From: JAOAFZ01 sp964412815
GTDB lineage: Bacteria > Patescibacteriota > Microgenomatia > UBA1406 > GWC2-37-13
Direction: 5' to 3'
DNA length: 64,000 bases
NCBI GenBank assembly: GCA_964412815.1
Contig: CAYPQF010000034.1
Coordinates: 228,281 to 292,280 of the forward strand
The translations under genes were made by a program, and so were the position numbers. Below are positions 8,474-17,321 of this stretch, in pieces. Every line of letters starts with the position of its first letter. The stretch's first letter is position 1. Under the pieces are notes generated by a model. That model searched no databases. It was not told where the DNA came from and saw nothing but the letters and a program-made list of their open reading frames with translations.

Positions 8474-9688
8474 ATGAACAATTTACTCCAGACCCTTACA
8501 GAACGGGGGCTGGTATATCAGCACAGTCCCGGCATCGAAGACGTATTTGCCAACGGCACTACTCTGTATCTGGGCTACGATCCGACCGGTCCTGATCTGC
8601 ATATCGGACACCTTCTGGGAATTACCGTCTTAAAACGTGCGTACGAAGCAGGACAGAATATTATTGTGTTAGTGGGTGGGGGAACCTCTATGATCGGAGA
8701 TCCGGGAGGCAAAGATGCAGAACGACCGATCCTGCCAAAAGAGCAGATCGAAGCAAACAAAGAACAGATGAAACAGCAGTTTTCACGCTTTTTTGAGTTT
8801 GACAACAATAGGGTTCGGATGGTGGATAATGCTGACTGGCTGGAAAAAACAGCGTTAATTGATTTTTTGCGAGCAGCCGGTAAGTTTATCTCGATCAACT
8901 CAATGCTTGATAAAGACTCGGTCAGTTCACGGATTAGTCGCGAAGAAGGCATCTCGTATGCCGAGTTTTCGTACCAGTTACTCCAGGCATTTGATTACCT
9001 TCGGTTGTATCAGGAATATGGATGCGCTGTTCAGGTCGGTGGATCGGATCAGTGGGGGAACATTATTCAGGGAGTAGAGTTAATCCGGAAGCGGTTGGGT
9101 AAACCGGCATATGCCCTGTCATATCCTTTGATCGTGAATCCGAAAACTGGAAAAAAATTCGGCAAGACAGAAAGTGGAGAAGGAATCTGGTTGAATGCAG
9201 AGAAGACACATCCGTTCCATCTGTACCAGTTCCTGCTGAATACCGATGATGAACTGGCGCCAACCTTAATGAAATACTTCTCATTCCGTCCTATGGCAGA
9301 GATTACGGAGGTAATCAGCACCTGGGAGCAGGTGAAACATGAACGGTTGCTTCAAAAAGAACTTGCCCGTGAAGTAACAGCTATGGTTCATGGAGAAGAT
9401 GCAGCCCGTCATGCAGAAGAGATCACGGGGTTGCTGTTTGCAAAAAAGCATGAAGATTTAACGGACGATCAGATTTCGTTTATTATGACTGCCGTTCCAC
9501 ATGGAACCTATACCGGTGATTTGCAGATTGCGGAAGCTGCAGCAGCAATCGGGTTAACAGCCTCCTTAAGCGAAGCCAGACGACTGGTTCAGCAGAATGG
9601 TATGAATGCGATCCCGCTCCGCAGTACGTATACCCTTATTCGAAAAGGAAAGAAAGAGTTTGGTATAGTGAAAAGAGAAGAGGCGTGA
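8474..9688 (+). CDS. tyrS: tyrosyl-tRNA synthetase
   Basis: Class I aminoacyl-tRNA synthetase that charges tRNA-Tyr in the cytoplasm; 404 residues, normal for the bacterial enzyme. Visible motifs: the HIGH signature in PTGPDLHIGHLLG near residue 42, the tyrosine-binding region QVGGSDQWGNI, and the KMSKS-type loop as KFGKTESG. The C-terminal 70 residues match an S4-like RNA-binding domain. An upstream in-frame ATG at 8453 was rejected because it would include the -10 box TATAAT (8462-8467); ATG 8474 fits a leaderless transcript. The gene follows the broken fibre gene after a 48-base gap. It converges with the small membrane gene pair downstream and shares a hairpin with it at the stop codon. 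Confidence 0.95.
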   Translation: MNNLLQTLTERGLVYQHSPGIEDVFANGTTLYLGYDPTGPDLHIGHLLGITVLKRAYEAGQNIIVLVGGGTSMIGDPGGKDAERPILPKEQIEANKEQMKQQFSRFFEFDNNRVRMVDNADWLEKTALIDFLRAAGKFISINSMLDKDSVSSRISREEGISYAEFSYQLLQAFDYLRLYQEYGCAVQVGGSDQWGNIIQGVELIRKRLGKPAYALSYPLIVNPKTGKKFGKTESGEGIWLNAEKTHPFHLYQFLLNTDDELAPTLMKYFSFRPMAEITEVISTWEQVKHERLLQKELAREVTAMVHGEDAARHAEEITGLLFAKKHEDLTDDQISFIMTAVPHGTYTGDLQIAEAAAAIGLTASLSEARRLVQQNGMNAIPLRSTYTLIRKGKKEFGIVKREEA

Positions 9689-9699
9689 GTCCACGCCTC
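9680..9699. terminator. hairpin overlapping the tyrS stop codon
   Basis: Perfect 8-bp stem GAGGCGTG / CACGCCTC with loop AGTC, spanning the TGA stop. There is no T-run, so it is either a weak bidirectional terminator or an mRNA 3' end stabiliser for tyrS and the convergent membrane gene pair. Confidence 0.55.
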
Positions 9700-9761
9700 T
9701 CCCTTCCGTGATTGGATACGCGGCCGCAAGTGGACGGCCGACTACGCCCTTTGCCAATCTG

Positions 9762-10187
9762 CTACTGGTCGTTCCGGTTGATCCACCAGATGAACTCGGC
9801 CGTGATCTTTCCCCAGAACGCGACCATACCCAGATACGCCGCGTAGCTCCCCAGGGTTGTCCAGATACCAGGAACCACCAGTGTGGCGAAGATGATGTTA
9901 GCGATCACATATGGCCCGACACTCCGCGGCGTCACCGTGTACCGTAACTGTTCAAAGCCCGGAATTGCGGTGATAGCCCTGAGTAGTACTGCCCCGAAAG
10001 TACCGCTCGCGAACGCAACACAGCCGTGGGCAATTGTCCAGCGATCCGGTGCTGATTGCGGTTGCTGTAAGACTATGTCAAGAACGGCATCTCCGACAAA
10101 GATAGCCATCATCGCCATGCTAACGATCAGCAGGCCGTATACAAGCAACGCCATAGTCAACCACCGTGTAATCTCCCGAAAGATCAT
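9762..10187 (-). CDS. small four-helix membrane protein
   Basis: 141 residues, unrecognised. Hydrophobic segments lie at about residues 8-32, 48-68, 90-112 and 115-135, with short polar loops, so it is probably an integral membrane protein with four helices. It has a clear Shine-Dalgarno AGGAGG six bases before its ATG, unlike the core genes here. It sits 21 bases after a second small four-helix protein on the same strand, so the two are likely one operon and may form a complex. Base composition is visibly more GC-rich than its neighbours. No catalytic motif is seen. Function unknown. Confidence 0.7.
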   Translation of the reverse strand: MIFREITRWLTMALLVYGLLIVSMAMMAIFVGDAVLDIVLQQPQSAPDRWTIAHGCVAFASGTFGAVLLRAITAIPGFEQLRYTVTPRSVGPYVIANIIFATLVVPGIWTTLGSYAAYLGMVAFWGKITAEFIWWINRNDQ

Positions 10188-10208
10188 CGTATTCCTCCTG
10201 TAAATCGT

Positions 10209-10661
10209 TCAGAACGCTTGTCCGTGTACGCACCTCCGGAAGAAGGCATGTGTCAGCACCCCTCCCGTTACCAGCAGCACAACGTGTGCGGCCGTTGTCG
10301 CAAGAAACAGAACGCTTGCGATCACGAGCAGCAGTGCAAGCAGCACGCTCGCCACCTCGAGATCTGCCTCGGGGTCCAGGCGTCGCCGGATTGCAGCTTG
10401 CATCGCGGGCCTGCTCATGTAAAGCGAGTATAGAGTCCAGAGCGCGCACCCGCAGAAGAAGGCGATGTACTGCCAGAATACCGCACGGACCTCAAAAGTG
10501 ATCGGCAGATCCTTCCCGGTCTGCAGGTATCGTACGCCCCACTCCAGCAGAAAGACACTCATCGTGGCCATGCCGGTGTAAAACAGGGCAAAAACCGATC
10601 CCTGAAGTAGCGGTGCCGACTGCGGACGGTTTGATGTTTGTGTTGCCACAACAGTCTCCAT
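10209..10661 (-). CDS. small four-helix membrane protein, first gene of the pair
   Basis: 150 residues, unrecognised. A polar N-terminus of about 20 residues rich in Gln, Ser and Pro precedes hydrophobic segments near 22-43, 60-82 and two in the last 55 residues. A charged loop (RRRLDPEADLE) lies between the second and third. It is the first gene of a two-gene GC-rich operon; a TATAAT box on the minus strand at 10681-10686 lies about 20 bases before the ATG. The partner gene follows after 21 bases with a strong Shine-Dalgarno sequence. The pair resembles small channel or accessory membrane modules only in size; no function is claimed. Confidence 0.7.
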   Translation of the reverse strand: METVVATQTSNRPQSAPLLQGSVFALFYTGMATMSVFLLEWGVRYLQTGKDLPITFEVRAVFWQYIAFFCGCALWTLYSLYMSRPAMQAAIRRRLDPEADLEVASVLLALLLVIASVLFLATTAAHVVLLVTGGVLTHAFFRRCVHGQAF

Positions 10662-10680
10662 TATTCACGGATGAGCCCAT

Positions 10681-10686
10681 ATTATA
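10681..10686 (-). promoter_or_regulatory. -10 box for the membrane protein pair
   Basis: Read on the minus strand the sequence is TATAAT, about 20 bases before the ATG at 10661. A plausible -35 (TTGCAG) lies about 18 bases further upstream. Confidence 0.5.
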
Positions 10687-10826
10687 CCGTACTCCTGCTT
10701 GAACTGCAAAAATCCATATGGTACTATTGGGGTAACTCCACATTTGATCAACGCCGCTCATTTGTACGTTCGGAGGTTTTGTGTGCAATGAGGCATGCTT
10801 CTTTATAATTTTCATCATCTGTTTGT

Positions 10827-11627
10827 ATGAAAACCGTGTTGCTCTGTCCACCTACTCATTTTGATATTTCTTACGAAATTAATCCCTGGATGCATATGGA
10901 GATTCAGCCGGATCAGAGGGGAGTTCGGGGCGCATACGCAGAGCTCAAACAGGCCTTTACCGATCTCGGGTTTACTATCTATGAGATCGAACAGGTCGCA
11001 GGACTGCCGGATATGGTTTATACAGCGAATGTGGGAAACGTACATAAGAATCGCTTTATCAAATCTAACTTTAAGTTTGATGAGAGAAAAAAAGAAGCGG
11101 AGTATGCCGCAACATATTTACACGAGAGGTTTGGGTTTGAAGTAATCTCGTTACCTGAGCATATTGCCTATGAAGGGCAGGGAGATCTGCTGACCGATGG
11201 AAACCGGTTCTTTTTCGGATGGGGCAAGCGTTCTGATTTCGAAGCAAAAGCTGAACTGGAACGCATTATGGATGTCGAGTTGATTGATTTTAAGCTAGTC
11301 GATCCATACTATTATCATCTGGACACCTGTTTTGCTCCATTATCATCTGAAATTGTGATGATAAACCCCCGATCGTTTACCGAAGAAGGGAGAAAGCGGG
11401 TCTACGAAGTATTTCCTACCGTTATAGAAACCAACGAAGAAGATAATCAATACATTGCCTGTAACCTGGTAGTTGCCGGAACCGAGATTGTAGTAGGAAA
11501 AGGAATCACTCAAACTACAAAAGACAAACTTAAGAGTTTTGGGTATAATACTCATGAGATTGAGATGAAAGAGTATCTGAAGGGTGGCGGGAGCGTCAAA
11601 TGCTGCACCTTCGAATTTGAAGTTTAA
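10827..11627 (+). CDS. amidinotransferase-fold hydrolase (DDAH / arginine deiminase-like)
   Basis: 266 residues, the usual length for a single-domain guanidino-group-modifying enzyme. Family features visible: the acidic motif EGQGDLLTDG near residue 115, the catalytic His in YYYHLDTCF near residue 158, and the C-terminal nucleophile Cys in GGGSVKCCTFE near residue 259. These enzymes hydrolyse or transfer the guanidino group of arginine, methylarginine or related compounds; the substrate cannot be told from sequence. The -10 box TATAAT (10804-10809) leaves a leader of only about 10 bases and no Shine-Dalgarno sequence. The RRM gene follows 8 bases after the stop, probably co-transcribed. It is cytoplasmic, as there is no signal peptide. 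Confidence 0.8.
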   Translation: MKTVLLCPPTHFDISYEINPWMHMEIQPDQRGVRGAYAELKQAFTDLGFTIYEIEQVAGLPDMVYTANVGNVHKNRFIKSNFKFDERKKEAEYAATYLHERFGFEVISLPEHIAYEGQGDLLTDGNRFFFGWGKRSDFEAKAELERIMDVELIDFKLVDPYYYHLDTCFAPLSSEIVMINPRSFTEEGRKRVYEVFPTVIETNEEDNQYIACNLVVAGTEIVVGKGITQTTKDKLKSFGYNTHEIEMKEYLKGGGSVKCCTFEFEV

Positions 11628-11635
11628 CTAATAGT

Positions 11636-12325
11636 ATGGCTATTCAAAACAAACTGTATGTCGGAAACCTGTTATATGAAGTAACTGATGCGGATCTGAA
11701 CGAGCTTTTTTCTCCATATGGGGAAGTTGAGTCAGCAGAAGTGGTACGGTATCGTAAAAGTAAGCGCTCAAAGGGGTACGGCTTTGTAGTCTTTACCTCA
11801 CCGGATAGTGCAAATGCTGCGCTCGAAGCACTGAACAATACCGACTATCGCGGACGAAAACTGATGCTAGCAATCGCTAAGGCGGAAAAGTTTGATGAAT
11901 CAAAGGCTCCGGCAGCGGGTGAACGACGTCAGTCCGGAAGATCTGAAGGTGCCCGTTCACAGAACGATCAGAATTATACCCAGCTGGTAGCAACTCCCTT
12001 ACCGCAACAGCTGCGTGAAGACCGGGTTCGGGTAGAAGAATCTCCTACAGAACCATCTATCGAACAGTTTATTGGTTCAGATCCAATGATGCAGTCAACC
12101 GCTGCCTCAGAAGCAGCAGCAGATCCCGGCGATATTGCACAGAGTCAGATGATGCACGAACAGCCAATGACTGCTCAGGTAACTGAACATCCGATCGAAG
12201 AACAGATGCCCGATCAGCAACCTACACTGGCAGAATCTACCCCGGTCGAACAGCCGCAGGAACCCAAAAAAGGCGGATTCAACTTCGGGACAATCTTCCG
12301 TCGTGACGGTAGAGATGATGCGTAA
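11636..12325 (+). CDS. RRM-domain RNA-binding protein
   Basis: 229 residues. Residues 4-85 form a single RNA recognition motif with both RNP signatures: LYVGNL (RNP2) and SKGYGFVVF (RNP1). The rest (about 90-229) is low-complexity, rich in Gln, Glu, Pro and Ser, and probably disordered, ending with a basic-acidic tail FRRDGRDDA. Single-RRM proteins occur in cyanobacteria and many CPR bacteria, where they are thought to act as RNA chaperones; the long disordered tail is less usual. It is 8 bases downstream of the amidinotransferase gene, without a Shine-Dalgarno sequence, and is likely translated from the same mRNA. It converges with tgt. Confidence 0.85.
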   Translation: MAIQNKLYVGNLLYEVTDADLNELFSPYGEVESAEVVRYRKSKRSKGYGFVVFTSPDSANAALEALNNTDYRGRKLMLAIAKAEKFDESKAPAAGERRQSGRSEGARSQNDQNYTQLVATPLPQQLREDRVRVEESPTEPSIEQFIGSDPMMQSTAASEAAADPGDIAQSQMMHEQPMTAQVTEHPIEEQMPDQQPTLAESTPVEQPQEPKKGGFNFGTIFRRDGRDDA

Positions 12326-12359
12326 TAAACGGGTACGTACTTTGTAGGAAGAAACCGGG

Positions 12360-13523
12360 TTAGTAATATCGGTAATACTGTTCTTTTAGCTGCTTAAATC
12401 TCTTCTCTTCTATTGATGTCCGTATTTCTTTCATCAGTTCCGTATAGAAAAAGATGTTGTGCAGGGTGGCGTATTTCAGCGCGCGAATATCGTGAGACTG
12501 AAACCAGAGTGCCAGCTGCCGGAAGGTCACTCCATCTCTAAGTGTCGGTGAGCCGGGGCGAGTGTCTATTATATCATCGGTCACTCGCGAAATCCTGACA
12601 TGTACGCGCCCGGTAACAGTATAGAGTACCCGATGGCGGGCTTCCCGTGTGGGGATGACACAATCAAACAAATCGATACCTCGCTCTACTGATTCAAAAA
12701 TATCACGGACGTGTCCAATTCCTAGTAAATGACGGGGACGTTCGTCAGGTAACAACGGCAGGGTCCATTCAAGAATACGATGCATGTCTTCCTTTGTTTT
12801 ACCCAACGATCCACCAATACCATAGCCGGGGACATCTTTATCAGCCATAAACCGGGCAGAATATTCCCGCAGGTCTTTATATGCTCCTCCCTGTACAATC
12901 GCAAAGAGCGCCTGTTTTTCTTTAAACGGCGCATGATGAGTAATACATCGATCCAGCCAGCGATGAGTGCGCTCCAGCGAATTTGCGGTATACTCCTTGG
13001 TATTCAGCGAAGAGGTACATTCGTCAAATGCAAACATGATATCTGCTCCAATACGGTGCTGTAGATCCATCGAAGACTCGGGGGAGAGGGTAAAGTGCTT
13101 CCCATTAAACGGAAACGAAGCGCCTTCTTCTGAGATCACAACCGGATTGTCAGTGTCTGATTCTGTACCCTCGGAACCGGGGAAGATGGCGCCCAGTTTA
13201 TTTGTCCCGTGAGTGATGCCAAAACCCAGCGAGAAGACCTGAAATCCGCCACTGTCGGTCGCCAGAACGTTCGGGTAGTTCATATATGCATGCAACCCCC
13301 CGGCTGCCTCTATTTTGGGCAAAATGTCCTTCACGTAAATATGAAAGGTATTGGAGATGGCATAGTTGATCTTCGTATCAGGTACCTGCTGCGGATCGAT
13401 GGTCTTAAAAACTCCCTCAGTGCCGACAATCGCCAGATCCGGTGTCTGCAGTGTGCCATGGGGTGTAACGAACTCTCCCCGGCGTGCAACTCCGTCTCGT
13501 TGTAATACGGTAAACTCGAACAT
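12360..13523 (-). CDS. tgt: tRNA-guanine transglycosylase-like protein lacking zinc cysteines
   Basis: 387 residues, normal Tgt length. Tgt swaps guanine 34 for a 7-deazaguanine in tRNAs with GUN anticodons. Seen here: the active-site region LATDSGGFQVFSL, the second catalytic Asp in FDCVIPTREARHR, and GIGHV. Odd: the usual CxCxxC zinc site near the C-terminus is replaced by a Cys-free stretch (DTRPGSPTLRDGV), while the last ligand His in LHN remains. The substrate loop reads GIGGSLGK rather than the usual GGLAVGE. It may be a diverged CPR Tgt or a paralogue with altered substrate or no metal. ATG 13523 was chosen over the upstream in-frame ATG because homology begins at FEFTV. It is divergent from the CoaD fusion gene. 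Confidence 0.8.
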   Translation of the reverse strand: MFEFTVLQRDGVARRGEFVTPHGTLQTPDLAIVGTEGVFKTIDPQQVPDTKINYAISNTFHIYVKDILPKIEAAGGLHAYMNYPNVLATDSGGFQVFSLGFGITHGTNKLGAIFPGSEGTESDTDNPVVISEEGASFPFNGKHFTLSPESSMDLQHRIGADIMFAFDECTSSLNTKEYTANSLERTHRWLDRCITHHAPFKEKQALFAIVQGGAYKDLREYSARFMADKDVPGYGIGGSLGKTKEDMHRILEWTLPLLPDERPRHLLGIGHVRDIFESVERGIDLFDCVIPTREARHRVLYTVTGRVHVRISRVTDDIIDTRPGSPTLRDGVTFRQLALWFQSHDIRALKYATLHNIFFYTELMKEIRTSIEEKRFKQLKEQYYRYY

Positions 13524-13604
13524 AGAGTGATAGTGTACCATAATCCGGGACGTGCGTATAGTCGCAGAGTAGTCTGGCCAGCGCACAAATTCAGGTAAAA
13601 GCAG

Positions 13605-13610
13605 TATAAT
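13605..13610 (+). promoter_or_regulatory. -10 box of a leaderless promoter
   Basis: TATAAT lies 7 bases before the ATG at 13618, so the transcript should start at the initiation codon. Confidence 0.6.
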
Positions 13611-13617
13611 ATCGGTA

Positions 13618-14646
13618 ATGGACTACTTATACGCGCATGCGACCGTCGCCGGAACCTTTGATCACTTTCACGCCGGACATCGGGCGTTAATTGATGAGGT
13701 ATTCCGTCAGGCAGAACACGTTTCGGTTGGAGTAGCAGTTTCAGAATTTTCACAGCATAAACTGTTCAGCACGTCGATCGAACCGATGGATCTGCGTCTC
13801 CAGACGATCGAAGACTACCTTACCATTCAGAACTATATCGACCGCGCAACTATATTTGACTTAAAAACGGTTGAGGGCATTGCGCTTGAGGATCCAACCC
13901 TGGATGCAATTTTTGTTACGCCGGACACCGTGGCAAATGCCGAAAAGATTAATTATCAGCGGATGACGAATGGAATGACCGCGATGGAAGTTATCACCGT
14001 ACCAATGGCGGTATCCGAAGATGGTCAGCCTATTAGCTCGACCCGTATTCGTCAGGGGCTGGTAAGTCGTGACGGTGTTTCGTATATCCAGCCGTTCTTG
14101 CGTGATCCGGTCTTTACCGCAACTCCCCTGGTTCGCGATGAACTTGCCGAACCCATGGGAGATATCATTGGGGGGTTGGAAGAAGATATTACCCATGCGG
14201 CTGTGATGGTTAAGCAACGGCTGAAGCAGGATAATCCACCCCTGATTATAGCGGTTGGAGATATAGTAACCCAATCATTGCATATGGTAGAGGTTGATCC
14301 TCACCTCAGTGTGATCGATAATCGCACCCGGCGAACCGAGATCGCAGAGCACTATAAATCACCATTCCAGACCCAGACGCATGGTCCATTCCGGAATGAT
14401 GCGGGCACTATCTCTTCTGCGTTCGTAACTGCGGTATATGAGCATCTATCCGAGCCCGCCAGCCGTGACGTTCACCGGCAGTATGTGATTCAGGGTGAAG
14501 AAGATTTGCTGGGACTGCCCATGATGCTGCTCGCACCGCTGGAGAGTGTTGTGCTGTACGGGCAGTATGAACAGGGGATTGTCTACGTCTGTATTACCGA
14601 AGAAGTCAAATCATTCTGCTGGTCCATGCTCAAACAGTTCGAGTGA
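13618..14646 (+). CDS. fusion of CoaD-like adenylyltransferase and GTP-dependent dephospho-CoA kinase (DUF359)
   Basis: 342 residues with two domains. Residues 1-150 are a phosphopantetheine adenylyltransferase-like nucleotidyltransferase with the TxGxH-type signature GTFDHFHAGH and the second motif ISSTRIRQG. Residues about 185-342 match the archaeal GTP-dependent dephospho-CoA kinase family (DUF359): VGDIVTQSL, VIDNRTRR, AGTISSAF, GEEDLLGLP and LLAPLESVVLYGQ. Together they would catalyse the last two steps of coenzyme A synthesis in one polypeptide: 4'-phosphopantetheine to dephospho-CoA, then phosphorylation with GTP. The kinase half is archaeal-type rather than bacterial CoaE. The gene has a leaderless promoter and is followed by leuS. 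The family assignment is from motifs; activity is inferred. Confidence 0.8.
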   Translation: MDYLYAHATVAGTFDHFHAGHRALIDEVFRQAEHVSVGVAVSEFSQHKLFSTSIEPMDLRLQTIEDYLTIQNYIDRATIFDLKTVEGIALEDPTLDAIFVTPDTVANAEKINYQRMTNGMTAMEVITVPMAVSEDGQPISSTRIRQGLVSRDGVSYIQPFLRDPVFTATPLVRDELAEPMGDIIGGLEEDITHAAVMVKQRLKQDNPPLIIAVGDIVTQSLHMVEVDPHLSVIDNRTRRTEIAEHYKSPFQTQTHGPFRNDAGTISSAFVTAVYEHLSEPASRDVHRQYVIQGEEDLLGLPMMLLAPLESVVLYGQYEQGIVYVCITEEVKSFCWSMLKQFE

Positions 14647-14678
14647 ATTTTTGCGTTCCAACAGGCTACTATTTCTGC

Positions 14679-14684
14679 TACAAT
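14679..14684 (+). promoter_or_regulatory. -10 box for leuS
   Basis: TACAAT ends 10 bases before the ATG at 14695; the mRNA leader would be 3-4 bases at most. Confidence 0.5.
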
Positions 14685-14694
14685 ACAGTCATCT

Positions 14695-17124
14695 ATGTCA
14701 AAATACTTTCCAAAGGAATTTGAACACAAATGGGTTGCCGAATGGCAAAAGCAGGGCATATACCAGATGCCGAAGATCAAAAAAGGTGATAAAAAGTTTT
14801 ATTCTCTCTATTCATTCCCGTATCCTTCCGGCGCCGGACTGCATGTTGGCCATGTAGAAGGTATGGTGGCAAATGATATCGCTGCCCGGTTTGCCCGCAT
14901 GCAAGGAATTCCTGCGATTCTGCCCATGGGATGGGACTCCTTTGGACTGCCTGCCGAAAACTATGCAATCAAGACTGGCATTCATCCCAAAGACAGTACG
15001 GATGAGGTAGTCGTCACCTTTAAAGATCAGATCAATAAGATTGGTATCTCGGTTGACTGGAATACCGAAGTTGGCGCGCACTGGCCGGAGTACTACAAAT
15101 GGACACAATGGATCTTTCTGCAACTGTACAAAAAGGGACTGGCATACCAGAAAGAGGCTGCCGTAAACTGGTGTCCAAAAGACAATACCGTCTTGGCAAA
15201 CGAACAGGTGGTTGATGGTAAATGTGAACGCTGTGACACCGAGGTCGTCCAGAAAAAAATGAAGCAGTGGTTTTTCAAGATTACCGCTTACGCTGAGCAG
15301 CTGGAGAAAGATCTGGATACTGTAGACTGGCCAAAGAGTACCAAAGATCAACAACGGAACTGGATCGGGAAGAGTGTCGGAATCAACATAACATACCAGG
15401 TAGAGGGAGTTTCTGAACCAATTGTGGTTTTTACGACACGTCCTGATACCAACTTCGGTGCTACTTTTGTCGTGCTCGCTCCGGAAAGTGACTATGTCCA
15501 GCGAAATATGAACGACTTCCCGCATGCGGTAGAAGTTGCAAAGTACGTAGAAGAAACAAAGAAAAAAACCGAACGGACACGACTGCAGGATAAAACCAAA
15601 ACCGGTGTCTTTACCGGAGTTTATGCCATTAATAACCTGAATGGTAAAAAACTGCCGGTGTATGTCGGCGATTTTGTGCTGGCGACCGTTGGTACTGGTG
15701 CGCTGGTGGGTGTTCCCGGGCATGATATGCGTGATTTTGAATTCGCGCAGGCCATGGGATGTGAAATTATTCGTGTTGTAATCGGACCGGATGGAGACAC
15801 CTCTGAAATTACACGACCGGAACAGGTACAGGAAGCAGCCGGAACGATGACAAACTCATCGTTCTTGGACGGCATGGAGATTATGGCCGCAAAAGAGAAG
15901 ATTATGGATTATCTGGAAGAAAAAGGCTGGGGAGAACGGATAACCAACTACCGTCTGCGCGACTGGCTGGTCTCACGGCAGCGGTATTGGGGTGCCCCAA
16001 TCCCGGTTGTCTACGACCCGGAAGGGAACCCGCATCCCGTTGATGAGTCTGATCTGCCGGTTCTGCTGCCATACGATGTAGACTTTAAACCAACCGGAGA
16101 GTCTCCATTAAAATATTCGGAAGAGTTCCACAAATCAGCGGAAGAAAAGTATGGCAAAGGCTGGCGTCGCGAAGTAGATACGATGGATACGTTTGTTGAT
16201 TCAAGCTGGTATTTTTTCCGACATCTGAGCGCAGGAGACGATACTCAGGCCTTTGATTCTGAGACTGCCAACGCTTGGCTGCCGACGGATCTGTATATGA
16301 TTGGTGCCGAACATATTGTGCTTCATTTGTTGTACTCCCGCTTCTTTACGAAAGTGTTCCACGATGCCGGACTGATTGATTTTAACGAACCGTTCTACCG
16401 AATGCGTCATATGGGTACCATTCTGGGGCCCGACAATCGTAAAATGAGTAAGCGGTGGGGGAATGTGATAAATCCTACGGACGTAATAAATGATTTTGGT
16501 GCCGATACCTTACGTGTCTATGAGATGTTTATGGGGCCGCTCGACCAGGTCAAGCCATGGAACCCACAGAACGTTCAGGGTTCCTATCGCTTCTTGCAGC
16601 GTATCTGGAAACTGTACACCGAGGGTAGCGTTGCCGAAGCGGGAGCTGCCAGCGATGGAGATGTTGCCCGTGCCTTACAGAAAACCATTGTGAAAGTCAC
16701 CGCAGATATCCCCGAACTAAAATTTAATACCGCAATTGCAGCAATGATGTCGTTGTTAAATGAGTGGGAAGGAAAACAGCTCTCAGTTGAGCATGCAAAA
16801 CAGTTCTTACAAATACTGGCACCGTTTGCCCCGTTTATTGCTGATGAGTTGTGGCATGAAGTATTAGGACAAACAGAATCCGTTCACACGACTCCGTGGC
16901 CAACGGTAGATACAGCGCTCTTGCAGGATGATACGGTGACCATTCCGGTACAGGTCAATGGAAAGATGCGCGGCACGGTACAGGTCTCCGTCTCAGATAA
17001 AAGTCAGGAAACTGTCATGCAGGAAGCAAAAAAACATGATAAAATTGCACCTTATCTCAATCAGGAAATAGTCAAGATTATCTATGTTCCGGGCAAGATC
17101 CTGAATGTCATCGTCAAATCATAA
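14695..17124 (+). CDS. leuS: leucyl-tRNA synthetase
   Basis: Class Ia synthetase charging tRNA-Leu; 809 residues, a usual bacterial size. HIGH motif as PSGAGLHVGHVEG near residue 45, editing (CP1) domain with TTRPDTNFGATFVVLAPE, then GVPGHDMRD, the tRNA-binding WYFFRHLSAGD block, and the KMSKS loop as DNRKMSKRWGN near residue 585. The C-terminal anticodon-binding helices and a final beta domain (IPVQVNGKMRG) are complete. The presence of GVPGHD and the threonine-rich editing site suggests editing of misacylated tRNA is retained. It lies 48 bases after the CoaD fusion and before tRNA-Lys, with its own -10 box. Confidence 0.96.
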   Translation: MSKYFPKEFEHKWVAEWQKQGIYQMPKIKKGDKKFYSLYSFPYPSGAGLHVGHVEGMVANDIAARFARMQGIPAILPMGWDSFGLPAENYAIKTGIHPKDSTDEVVVTFKDQINKIGISVDWNTEVGAHWPEYYKWTQWIFLQLYKKGLAYQKEAAVNWCPKDNTVLANEQVVDGKCERCDTEVVQKKMKQWFFKITAYAEQLEKDLDTVDWPKSTKDQQRNWIGKSVGINITYQVEGVSEPIVVFTTRPDTNFGATFVVLAPESDYVQRNMNDFPHAVEVAKYVEETKKKTERTRLQDKTKTGVFTGVYAINNLNGKKLPVYVGDFVLATVGTGALVGVPGHDMRDFEFAQAMGCEIIRVVIGPDGDTSEITRPEQVQEAAGTMTNSSFLDGMEIMAAKEKIMDYLEEKGWGERITNYRLRDWLVSRQRYWGAPIPVVYDPEGNPHPVDESDLPVLLPYDVDFKPTGESPLKYSEEFHKSAEEKYGKGWRREVDTMDTFVDSSWYFFRHLSAGDDTQAFDSETANAWLPTDLYMIGAEHIVLHLLYSRFFTKVFHDAGLIDFNEPFYRMRHMGTILGPDNRKMSKRWGNVINPTDVINDFGADTLRVYEMFMGPLDQVKPWNPQNVQGSYRFLQRIWKLYTEGSVAEAGAASDGDVARALQKTIVKVTADIPELKFNTAIAAMMSLLNEWEGKQLSVEHAKQFLQILAPFAPFIADELWHEVLGQTESVHTTPWPTVDTALLQDDTVTIPVQVNGKMRGTVQVSVSDKSQETVMQEAKKHDKIAPYLNQEIVKIIYVPGKILNVIVKS

Positions 17125-17171
17125 TATTGATTTATCTGCGTAAGACTGGTACAATCTAATCTTTGCCGTAC

Positions 17172-17244
17172 GGGCCCGTAGCTCAATTGGCAGAGCAGTA
17201 GCCTTTTAAGCTATTGGTTCTGGGTTCGAGTCCCAGCGGGCTCA
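17172..17244 (+). tRNA. tRNA-Lys (UUU)
   Basis: Cloverleaf with acceptor GGGCCCG / CGGGCTC (one G-U pair), anticodon loop CTTTTAA and T-loop TTCGAGT. CCA is not encoded. It lies 48 bases after leuS. Confidence 0.95.
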
Positions 17245-17321
17245 CAGGTTTTTCTTAAACCGTGGTGCAGGCAGGTTCCGATCGGCGTCGATGAATCGTC
17301 TTCCTAGAGAGTGAGGTAGCG

